In this document: positions 1 to 4,964 of the stretch, piece by piece
Numbering within the stretch: the stretch's first letter is position 1
Layout of the letters: each line of letters begins with the position of its first letter
DNA from: Alphaproteobacteria bacterium
Lineage (GTDB): Bacteria; Pseudomonadota; Alphaproteobacteria; Rhodobacterales; Rhodobacteraceae
Length of the DNA: 5,080 nucleotides
Direction of reading: 5' to 3'
NCBI GenBank assembly: GCA_030425945.1
Contig: JAUHZL010000236.1
Location: 1-5,080, forward strand
Translations under genes and position numbers: made by a program
The notes under the pieces: model-generated
What the model was told of the DNA's origin: nothing
Database searches by the model: none
The model's input: only the letters and a program-made list of their open reading frames with translations

Positions 1-20
1 AAGCCGCAAGAAGCGAGCGT

Positions 21-97
21 GGCCCCGTGGCTCAACTGGATAGAGCAATCCCCTCCTAAGGGATAGGTTGCAGGTTCAAGTCCTGCCGGGGTCACCA
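21..97 (+). tRNA. tRNA-Arg (anticodon CCT)
   Basis: A complete cloverleaf folds by eye. The acceptor stem is 21-27 (GGCCCCG) with 87-93 (CGGGGTC), including one G-T pair. The D arm is GCTC 30-33 with GAGC 43-46. The anticodon stem is ATCCC 48-52 with GGGAT 60-64, closing the 7-base loop CTCCTAA. The variable loop is AGGTT 65-69, and the T arm is GCAGG 70-74 with CCTGC 82-86 around TTCAAGT. Discriminator A is at 94 and the CCA end is encoded in the DNA at 95-97. The anticodon CCT (55-57) reads the arginine codon AGG, which is rare in GC-rich genomes. Its promoter must lie left of the window. tRNA-Arg(CCT) genes are known integration sites, but I find no repeat of its 3' end elsewhere in this window, so there is no sign of an att pair here. 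Confidence 0.97.
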
Positions 98-155
98 GAA
101 GCCGGATCCGCCCTTGCGACTTGCCCCGCGGCCCGCTTGCCGCCGATAAAGGCGC

Positions 156-596
156 ATGGATACGCCGCCTCCCTTTCGCGCCACCCGCCGCTCGCTGCCG
201 ATCGCGCTCCTCCGGGCCCGCGAGACGGTGATGGGGCCGATCCGCGAGATGCTCGCGGGCTCCGGCGTCAACGAACAGAAATGGCGCGTCCTGCGGGTGC
301 TGGAGGAAACCGGGCCGATGGAGCAGACCGCCATCGCCGCCGAGGCCTGCCTGCTGCTGTCGTCCCTGACGCGGATGCTGCAAACGATGGAGGCCGACGG
401 CCTCGTCACCCGCGCCGCGGACCCCGCCGACCGCCGCCGCAGCATCGTGACGATCGCCCCGGGCGGCCGTGCCCTGATCGCCGCCCATGCCGCGCAGTCC
501 GCCGCGATCTTCGCGCGGCTCGAGGCCGAGTACGGTCCCGACAAGCTCGAAACCCTGCTCGACCTGCTCGAAGACCTGCGCCGCGTCCGCTTCTGA
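156..596 (+). CDS. hpaR: MarR-family transcriptional regulator, HpaR subfamily
   Basis: A 146-residue winged-helix repressor, normal length for MarR proteins. The N-terminal stretch RSLPIALLRARE (12-23) followed by NEQKWRVLRVLEE (39-51) is the pattern of HpaR, the repressor of homoprotocatechuate (3,4-dihydroxyphenylacetate) degradation. The probable recognition helix is about 66-82 (LLLSSLTRMLQTMEADG), and the wing about 87-102 carries the conserved D-x-R-R type sequence (DPADRRRSIVTI). The C-terminal helix (115-143) should complete the dimer interface. The ATG at 156 is preferred because it leaves only a few residues before the conserved LLRARE block; AAAGG at 148-152 is a weak, close ribosome site. 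No hpa catabolic genes are in view, so the effector and targets are unknown and the HpaR name reflects subfamily likeness only. The 58 bp after the tRNA hold an 8-bp palindrome (CGGATCCG, 103-110) but no convincing operator. Confidence 0.88.
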   Translation: MDTPPPFRATRRSLPIALLRARETVMGPIREMLAGSGVNEQKWRVLRVLEETGPMEQTAIAAEACLLLSSLTRMLQTMEADGLVTRAADPADRRRSIVTIAPGGRALIAAHAAQSAAIFARLEAEYGPDKLETLLDLLEDLRRVRF

Positions 597-608
597 CGGC
601 CCGCCTCT

Positions 609-732
609 CTTCTTCTTGGCGGAAATACTCCGGGGGGCGCGCGCCCGCACGGGCGCGCGGCGGGGGGCAGAGCCCCCCGGTCCGGCCTGCGGCCGGAGCG
701 CTCCGCGCGGGAGTATTTTTCCCAAGAAGAAG
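609..732. repeat. nested inverted repeat (REP/BIME-like), possible bidirectional terminator
   Basis: The outer arms are CTTCTTCTTGG (609-619) and CCAAGAAGAAG (722-732), perfectly complementary. Next in are AAATACTCC (623-631) and GGAGTATTT (710-718), also perfect; the three bases between them include two G-T wobbles in RNA. Inside this long stem sit three further hairpins: CGCGCGCCC 638-646 with GGGCGCGCG 651-659 (4-base loop), GGGGGGC 662-668 with GCCCCCC 672-678 (AGA loop), and TCCGGCC 681-687 with GGCCGGA 691-697 (TGC loop). A palindrome GGAGCGCTCC (694-703) overlaps the last. The result is a multibranched fold. The outer arms end in T-rich/A-rich sequence on opposite strands, compatible with termination either way. 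From memory, this arm sequence recurs in many Rhodobacteraceae intergenic regions; that needs a search. Confidence 0.82.
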
Positions 733-737
733 GGGGC

Positions 738-770
738 ACCGACAGGATACCGACGTGATACCGACCGGGT
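738..770. repeat. three 11-bp tandem repeats (ACCGAC-based)
   Basis: Three consecutive units read ACCGACAGGAT (738-748), ACCGACGTGAT (749-759) and ACCGACCGGGT (760-770). Eight of eleven positions are identical in all three and the spacing is exactly 11 bp, close to one helical turn. The third unit also forms a small hairpin, ACCGAC 760-765 with GTCGGT 769-774 around CGG, ending five bases from the rluA stop codon. There is no T tract, so it is a weak terminator candidate. The repeats could bind a protein on one DNA face or be a slippage remnant. Confidence 0.6.
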
Positions 771-779
771 CGGTTCGGC

Positions 780-1427
780 TCAGAACGGCGTCTTCGCGGT
801 GAAGCGGACGCCCTTGCCGCCATCCGGATGGCGCAGCCGCAGCTCCTCGGCATGCAGCATCAGGCGGGGAAAGTCCCGGGCCTGTCCGGTGGCATAGAAC
901 GGATCGCCGAGGATCGGGTGGCCGAGGCTCAGCATGTGCACCCTGAGCTGGTGCGACCGCCCTGTGCGCGGCATCAGGCGCACCCGGCTCTCGTCCGCCC
1001 CGTGCCGCAGGACCTTCCAGTCCGTGACCGCCACCTTCCCGGTTTCAAGGCATATTTTCTGCAATGGCCGGTTCGGCCAGTCGACGATCAGCGGCGCATC
1101 CACCGTGCCGTCGCGCGGCTCGAGATGGCCCCAGACCCGCGCGACGTAGGTCTTCTTCACCCCGCGCCGCTCGAACTGCTGGCCGACGTGTTTCTGCGCC
1201 AGCGGCGTCAGCGCGAAGACCATCAGCCCGGAGGTATCCCGGTCGAGCCGGTGGATCAGAAGCGCCTGCGGAAACGCCGCCTGCGCCCGGCTCAGCAGGC
1301 AGTCGGCCAGGTGCGCGCCCTTGCCCGGCACCGACAGCAGGCCGGAGGGCTTGTTCAGCACCAGCAGGTGGTCGTCGACATGCACCACGTCGAGCGGGCT
1401 GTCGGGCGGGGCGTAGACATCGTCCAT
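780..1427 (-). CDS. rluA: RluA-family pseudouridine synthase (23S rRNA U746 / tRNA U32 type)
   Basis: A 215-residue cytoplasmic enzyme that converts specific uridines to pseudouridine. In E. coli, RluA modifies 23S rRNA U746 and U32 of several tRNAs. Likeness to E. coli RluA (219 residues) runs full length: NKPSGLLSVPGK (25-36), the catalytic motif HRLDRDTSG (59-67) with Asp62 as the expected nucleophile, QFERRGVKKTYVARVWGH (84-101), DWPNRPLQK (116-124), and RTGRSHQLRVHML.LGHPILGD (154-175). There is no S4 domain, as expected for the RluA rather than the RluC/RluD type. The open frame extends far upstream on this strand, but homology begins at MDDVYAPP, so the ATG at 1425-1427 is chosen; no strong ribosome site precedes it. 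It is divergent from the exporter gene (51-bp gap) and appears to be transcribed alone. The stop is TGA at 780-782 (read on the minus strand). Confidence 0.93.
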   Translation of the reverse strand: MDDVYAPPDSPLDVVHVDDHLLVLNKPSGLLSVPGKGAHLADCLLSRAQAAFPQALLIHRLDRDTSGLMVFALTPLAQKHVGQQFERRGVKKTYVARVWGHLEPRDGTVDAPLIVDWPNRPLQKICLETGKVAVTDWKVLRHGADESRVRLMPRTGRSHQLRVHMLSLGHPILGDPFYATGQARDFPRLMLHAEELRLRHPDGGKGVRFTAKTPF

Positions 1428-1478
1428 GGGTCCGCATAGCGCTTTCACCGGGTAACCGGAAGCGGTGCGGGAGCAGGC

Positions 1479-2084
1479 ATGAGTTTCGAGGGGTGGGTCG
1501 TTTTCGCGTCCTTCTGGGTGGTGTTCGTCACCACCCCGGGCCCGAACGCCGTCAACTGCATCCAGACCGCGATGGGCCACGGGTTTCGCGCAAGTCTCTG
1601 GTGCGTGGCGGGAATCCTGACGCAGGCCTGCCTTTTCCTTGGACTCGCGGCGGGCGGGGTCACGGCGCTGATCGTCGGGGCGCCGCAGCTCTACGACGCG
1701 CTGCGGCTGCTCGGCGCGGGCGTGCTTGTGGCGCTCGGGGTCCGGGGCTGGCTGCTGGCCGGGCGCCCGCTGAAGGCCGGCCCCGTTCAGGGGCGCGGCC
1801 TTTATCTGCGGGCGTTCGTGATCGCGACCTTCAACGCCAAGTCGCTGGCCGGCTACCTCGCCGCCTTCTCGCAGTTCGTCGAGCCCGGCGTGCCGATTTG
1901 GGACCAGATGCGGCTGATCGTGCCGACCGCGCTCAGCCTGACGACGCTCAGCTACACGGCCTACTGCGCGCTCGGGGCGGGTCTGGGCAAGGTTGCGCTG
2001 GGCGCGATCGGCAACCTGTGGCTGCGCCGCGGCCTTGCCCTGTGCTTCGTCGGCTACGGGGTCGCGCTGGCGCTGGCGGGCTGA
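1479..2084 (+). CDS. LysE/RhtB-family exporter
   Basis: A 201-residue inner-membrane protein, the usual size for the LysE/RhtB family, which exports amino acids and related small molecules using the proton gradient. Six hydrophobic segments are visible at about 6-26, 40-66, 72-94, 110-134, 146-168 and 181-200. The family signature after the first helix is present as TTPGPNAVNCIQTAMGHGFRAS (18-39). The second signature, usually NPK before helix 4, appears as NAK (119-121, in FNAKSLAGYLAAFSQFV), so the proline is lost while the lysine is kept. The start is well supported by CGGGAG at 1468-1473, five bases before the ATG. The substrate cannot be told from sequence. The gene is divergent from rluA, and its last 31 bp overlap the end of msrC on the other strand. 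Confidence 0.9.
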   Translation: MSFEGWVVFASFWVVFVTTPGPNAVNCIQTAMGHGFRASLWCVAGILTQACLFLGLAAGGVTALIVGAPQLYDALRLLGAGVLVALGVRGWLLAGRPLKAGPVQGRGLYLRAFVIATFNAKSLAGYLAAFSQFVEPGVPIWDQMRLIVPTALSLTTLSYTAYCALGAGLGKVALGAIGNLWLRRGLALCFVGYGVALALAG

Positions 2085-2536
2085 GCGGCAAAGGCCGACG
2101 CCAGGATCGCCGCCAGCCCGTCCACATCCGCCTGGTCGAAGGCGTCGGGCTGGTCGCTGTCGAGATCGAAGACCGCGATCAGGTCGCCCCCGGCGTCGAA
2201 CACCGGCAGGACCAGTTCCGACCGGGTGGACGAGGCACAGGCGATGTGGTCCGGGAAGGCGTCCACATCGGGCACCAGCTGCACTGCCCGTTCGCGTGCA
2301 CAGGCCCCGCAGACGCCGCGCGAGAACGGGATCACGAGGCATCCGTGCCCGCCCTGGTAGGGGCCGATCTTCAGCAGGTCCGGCCCGACGACGCGGTAGA
2401 AGCCGACCCAGTCGAAGCGGTCGTCGGCGTGGAAGACCTCGCAGGCGAGGGTCGCCATCAGCGCGACCGTATCGGTTTCCCCGTGGCAGAGCGCCTCGCA
2501 GGTCGCGGCAAGCTCCGCGTAGGACACCCGTGCCAT
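2054..2536 (-). CDS. msrC: free methionine-R-sulfoxide reductase (fRMsr), GAF domain
   Basis: A 160-residue single-GAF-domain enzyme that reduces free methionine-R-sulfoxide, repairing oxidised methionine. It resembles E. coli MsrC/YebR (about 165 residues): GETD near 19-22, WVGFYRV (43-49), LKIGPYQG (55-62), IPFSRGVCG (69-77), HIACASSTRSELVLPV (97-112) and FDLDSD (123-128). The three family cysteines are present as Cys66, Cys76 and Cys100, with the same 10- and 24-residue spacing as Cys84, Cys94 and Cys118 in E. coli; Cys79 is extra. Its ATG (2534-2536) shares one base with the thiolase stop in a TGATG overlap, so translation is probably coupled to that gene. The C-terminal tail AAQPASASATP lies in the region overlapping the exporter gene antisense and is low in complexity. 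Confidence 0.94.
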   Translation of the reverse strand: MARVSYAELAATCEALCHGETDTVALMATLACEVFHADDRFDWVGFYRVVGPDLLKIGPYQGGHGCLVIPFSRGVCGACARERAVQLVPDVDAFPDHIACASSTRSELVLPVFDAGGDLIAVFDLDSDQPDAFDQADVDGLAAILASAFAAQPASASATP

Positions 2537-3741
2537 CAGACCCGCTCCAGCGCGATGGCGGTGCCCTCGCCGCCGCCGATGCAGATGGCCGCCACGCCGC
2601 GTCGCAGACCGCGCTTTTCCAGCGCGTTCAGCAGGGTCACCATGATCCGCGCACCGGAGGCGCCGATCGGGTGGCCGAGGGCACAGGCGCCCCCGTTCAC
2701 GTTCACGCGGTCATGCGGCAGGCCCATCCGCTGCATGAAGGCCATCGGCACGACGGCGAAGGCCTCGTTCACTTCCCAGAGGTCGACGTCCTCGGCGCGC
2801 CAGCCGAGCTTCTGCAACAGCTTCTCCGCCGCCGGAACCGGGGCGGTCGGAAAGTCCTTCGGCGCCTGTGCGTGGCTGGCATGCCCGAGGATCCGGGCCC
2901 TGACCGGCAGGCCGCGCTCGGCGGCGACGGCGGCGCGCGCCAGCACCAGCGCCGCGGCGCCGTCCGAGATCGACGAGGAGTTCGCCGCCGTGACGGTGCC
3001 GTCCTTGCGGAAGGCAGGCTTCAGCTGCGGGATCTTCTCGGGCCGTGCCTTGGCGGGTTGTTCGTCCGCGGCCACCACGGTCTGGCCGTCGCGCGGGCCG
3101 GCCGAGACCTCGGTCGCGCCGGAACGGCCGCCGAGCGACACCGGCACGATCTCGTCGGCGAAGGCCCCAGACGCGCCGGCCTCCAGCGCCCGGGTCAGCG
3201 AGGCGATGGCGTAGCCGTCCTGCGCCTCGCGGGTGAACTGGAACGCTTCGGCGCAGTCCTCGGCGAAGGTCCCCATCAGGCGGCCGGTGTCGTAGGCGTC
3301 TTCCAGCCCGTCGAGGAACATGTGGTCGATCACCTGTCCGTGCCCGATCCGCGCGCCGCCGCGCATCTTGGGCAGCAGGTAGGGCGCGTTCGTCATGCTC
3401 TCCATGCCACCGGCGGCGATCACGTCGGCCTCTCCCAGCGCCAGCCTGTCCCAGGCCAGCATCGCGGCCTTCATGCCCGAGCCGCACATCTTGTTCAGCG
3501 TGGTGGCGGGCACCTCCTCGCCGAGCCCGGCATGGAACCCGGCCTGCCGCGCCGGGGCCTGTCCCTGTCCGGCAGGCAGGACGCAGCCCATCAGCAGCTC
3601 GTCGCAGGACCCTGCCGTCGCCTGGCCGAGCGCCGCCGACAGCGCCACGCCCCCGAGCTGCGCGGCCGTGGCCCCGGAAAAGGCGCCCTGAAACCCGCCC
3701 ATGGGGGTGCGGGCCGCCCCGCAGATCACCACGTCGTCCAT
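2536..3741 (-). CDS. acetyl-CoA C-acetyltransferase (thiolase)
   Basis: A 401-residue type II biosynthetic-like thiolase, which condenses two acetyl-CoA to acetoacetyl-CoA or runs in reverse. Visible motifs are RTPMGGFQGAFS (11-22), the nucleophile loop NKMCGSGMKA (83-92) with Cys86, GGMESMTNAPYLL (111-123), the NEAF box (325-328), GGACALGHPIGASGARI (350-366) with His357, and CIGGGEGTA (387-395) with Cys387 as the second catalytic cysteine. The full Cys-His-Cys set is therefore present. Family members usually have CIGGGMG or CIGGGQG; Glu here is a small variation. The open frame continues upstream to about 4356, but protein likeness starts at MDDVVICGAARTP. The ATG at 3739-3741 has an ideal ribosome site. 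It may serve polyhydroxybutyrate or acetoacetate metabolism or fatty-acid breakdown; no phaB, atoDA or similar partner is in view, so I give no symbol. msrC follows in the same operon. Confidence 0.94.
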   Translation of the reverse strand: MDDVVICGAARTPMGGFQGAFSGATAAQLGGVALSAALGQATAGSCDELLMGCVLPAGQGQAPARQAGFHAGLGEEVPATTLNKMCGSGMKAAMLAWDRLALGEADVIAAGGMESMTNAPYLLPKMRGGARIGHGQVIDHMFLDGLEDAYDTGRLMGTFAEDCAEAFQFTREAQDGYAIASLTRALEAGASGAFADEIVPVSLGGRSGATEVSAGPRDGQTVVAADEQPAKARPEKIPQLKPAFRKDGTVTAANSSSISDGAAALVLARAAVAAERGLPVRARILGHASHAQAPKDFPTAPVPAAEKLLQKLGWRAEDVDLWEVNEAFAVVPMAFMQRMGLPHDRVNVNGGACALGHPIGASGARIMVTLLNALEKRGLRRGVAAICIGGGEGTAIALERV

Positions 3742-3746
3742 GCCGT

Positions 3747-3752
3747 CCTCCT
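3747..3752 (-). promoter_or_regulatory. Shine-Dalgarno AGGAGG of the thiolase gene
   Basis: On the minus strand AGGAGG lies five bases upstream of the ATG at 3741. It is a near-perfect match to the anti-Shine-Dalgarno sequence, and it settles the thiolase start in a frame that stays open for another 205 codons upstream. Confidence 0.85.
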
Positions 3753-3822
3753 GCCGGAAACCATTGCGAAAGGTTTGGCCCGTAGCGTCGCCGCTGACAA
3801 GGGCAGGGCCCGGAGACACGCC

Positions 3823-4158
3823 ATGATGGAACTGACGATCGACCGGACCGGGGAGGCCCTGCTGATCCGGGTGGAAGAGTCCCGGATCGACGCGGCGGCT
3901 GCCATCCGCTTCAAGGACGCCGTGATGGAAGCGGTCGCCGGGGCGGACGACCGGGTGGTGCTCGATCTCAGCCGGGTGGACTTCGTGGACAGCACCGGCC
4001 TCGGGGCGATCGTCGCGCTGCTCAAGTACTGCGCGCCCGACATCCGCCTCGATCTGGCGGGGCTGCGTCCGATGGTCGAGAAGGTGTTCCGCCTGACGCG
4101 GATGGACACCGTCTTCCGCATTCTGCCGGCCCCCGGCCAGGTTCCGTCCGGGGGCTGA
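3823..4158 (+). CDS. STAS-domain anti-sigma factor antagonist (SpoIIAA/RsbV-like)
   Basis: A 111-residue single-STAS-domain protein, standard length for SpoIIAA/RsbV-type antagonists. In the known scheme the unphosphorylated antagonist binds the HATPase anti-sigma factor and frees its target; phosphorylation of a serine in the central loop ends this. The domain starts with the strand ELTIDRTGEALLIRVEESRID (3-23). It carries VVLDLSRVDFVDSTGLGAIVALLK (45-68), with Ser57 of DSTG in the position of the phosphorylated serine of SpoIIAA, and ends with LDLAGLRPMVEKVFRLTRMDTVFRI (76-100). Two ATGs stand in tandem (3823 and 3826); GGAG at 3812-3815 is seven bases from the first, so 3823 is chosen. It is divergent from the thiolase gene (81-bp gap) and one base ahead of the partner kinase gene. 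The target it finally controls is unknown. Confidence 0.93.
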   Translation: MMELTIDRTGEALLIRVEESRIDAAAAIRFKDAVMEAVAGADDRVVLDLSRVDFVDSTGLGAIVALLKYCAPDIRLDLAGLRPMVEKVFRLTRMDTVFRILPAPGQVPSGG

Positions 4159-4159
4159 C

Positions 4160-4675
4160 ATGCCGGCGGAAGACATGGCTCCCCGGGGGATCCCGGTCCG
4201 GTCGGTGTCCGGGGACAGGGGCATGCCGCCCGGCCCGGCGCGGACAGGCCATGCCGACGTCGCGGTTCGGCTGTCGGGGGGCGAGATCGCGGTGCGTCGG
4301 ACGCTGGTCCTCCTGCGCGACCGGTTGCGGGCGGCCGGTGTCGCCGAATCGGACAACTACGACGTGGAACTCGTCCTCGCCGAGGTGCTGAACAACGTCT
4401 TCGAACACGCCTACCGCGACCGGCCCGACGGGTGGATCGAACTGCATGTCCGTGTAACCCCTCGCGAGATCGAGATGCACCTGATCGACGAGGGCCACGC
4501 GATGCCGAACCTGCGCCTGCCGACCGGGACCCTGCCGGATGCGGCGGTCTCGCTGGACCAGTTGCCAGAGGGCGGATTCGGCTGGCACCTGATCCGCAGC
4601 CTGACCGATCGGCTGAGCTATCGCCGGGTCGTGGCGGAGAACCGGCTGGAAATGACCCTGCGACGCCGGACCTGA
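4160..4675 (+). CDS. HATPase anti-sigma factor / serine-protein kinase (RsbW/SpoIIAB-like)
   Basis: A 171-residue protein with a Bergerat-fold ATPase domain from about residue 33. Visible boxes are the N box ELVLAEVLNNVFEHAY (70-85, with Glu75 and Asn79), the G1 box DEGHAM (110-115) and the G2 box EGGFGWHLIRSLTD (137-150). RsbW-type proteins use ATP to phosphorylate a STAS antagonist and sequester a sigma factor or other target. The gene follows the STAS gene directly (TGA-C-ATG), so the two are almost certainly co-translated partners. The first 30 or so residues are rich in Pro, Gly and Arg, precede the fold and look disordered. Start ATG 4160 has GGGGG at 4150-4154 inside the STAS gene; ATGs at 4175 and 4223 are in frame and remain possible. 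Trp142 stands where a smaller hydrophobic residue is usual after GxG. No sigma factor or phosphatase gene is present nearby. Confidence 0.92.
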   Translation: MPAEDMAPRGIPVRSVSGDRGMPPGPARTGHADVAVRLSGGEIAVRRTLVLLRDRLRAAGVAESDNYDVELVLAEVLNNVFEHAYRDRPDGWIELHVRVTPREIEMHLIDEGHAMPNLRLPTGTLPDAAVSLDQLPEGGFGWHLIRSLTDRLSYRRVVAENRLEMTLRRRT

Positions 4676-4964
4676 TCCGCCGCGGGCGGGACCATCCGCG
4701 AGGTGCGCCGCCTGCGAGTGGTCGGACGAGCAACCAATCGGGCTCACTTCAGGTCATGCGGCCATTTCTGCGGCAGCTGGTATCCCGCTCCGGGCGCGTT
4801 GCATCAGCGCCGGAAGTTCTTGGGAACTGTCTAATTCACTGATCGCAGCGTGCCACGCCCAGAGTTCGCCGTCGCCCTATTCGGGCCGACCACTCACCGC
4901 CCGCAACAGGCTTTCTTCACCGTCAGCAGCAAACCATCCAGCAGAACACACACCAAGCAGCTAG
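4676..4964. other. intergenic stretch without a recognisable gene, GC falling toward the IS
   Basis: About 290 bp after the HATPase stop codon hold no gene I can support. The start has a short GC hairpin, CCGCC 4677-4681 with GGCGG 4685-4689, without a T tract. GGCGC 4793-4797 with GCGCC 4807-4811 and GTCGCCC 4871-4877 with GGGCCGAC 4883-4890 (one bulge) are other small hairpins. A 28-codon frame from ATG 4756 to TGA 4842 has no clear ribosome site or recognisable product. GC drops from the level of the genes to about half at 4921-4980. The mixture suggests old mobile-element debris or a gene remnant, but nothing can be named. Confidence 0.55.

Larger units (their letters stand above)
597..779. 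other. convergent intergenic region with no gene, rich in secondary structure
   Basis: This 183-bp gap lies between the 3' ends of the HpaR-type regulator and rluA. I see no plausible coding sequence with a start, ribosome site or recognisable protein. Nearly all of it is taken up by the nested inverted repeat at 609-732 and the tandem repeats at 738-770, listed separately. Its position between converging genes suits transcription termination in both directions. Confidence 0.8.

Noticed and set aside
21..97. tRNA as attachment site of a genomic island
   Set aside because: No integrase gene and no second copy of the tRNA 3' end occur in the window.
738..770. CRISPR-like array
   Set aside because: The units are only 11 bp, directly adjacent without spacers, and no cas genes are present.
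68..853. Overlapping long open frames on both strands around the HpaR-type gene
   Set aside because: One begins inside the tRNA, and all have random Arg/Pro/Ala-rich composition, unlike the clear MarR protein at 156-596.
1428..1478. Divergent promoter between rluA and the exporter gene (TTCCGG, 17 bases, TATGCG on the minus strand)
   Set aside because: Matches to the sigma-70 consensus are poor at both boxes; a promoter must be near, but I cannot place it.
1428..2342. Upstream extension of the rluA frame giving a 520-codon minus-strand open frame across the exporter gene
   Set aside because: The extra sequence is an Arg/Pro/Ala/Gly-rich translation of the antisense of a real gene, while RluA likeness begins exactly at the ATG at 1427. 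GC-rich codons make stops rare.
3756..3784. Possible EcfG-type promoter (GGAAA ... CGT) ahead of the STAS gene
   Set aside because: The -35 is not GGAAC, the spacing is 20 rather than 16-17 bases, and the -10 is CGTA rather than CGTT.
1993..3822. Long plus-strand open frame (721 codons in total) leading into the STAS gene, which might suggest a large fusion protein
   Set aside because: It is the complement of msrC and the thiolase, has a low-complexity basic composition, and the STAS gene has its own ribosome site and normal length from 3823.
3742..4356. Upstream extension of the thiolase frame across the STAS gene
   Set aside because: The strong AGGAGG at 3747-3752 and thiolase homology start at 3741; the extension is antisense to a clear STAS domain.
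4756..4842. Small 28-codon frame after the HATPase gene
   Set aside because: No convincing ribosome site, no recognisable sequence, and it is expected by chance in this length of DNA.
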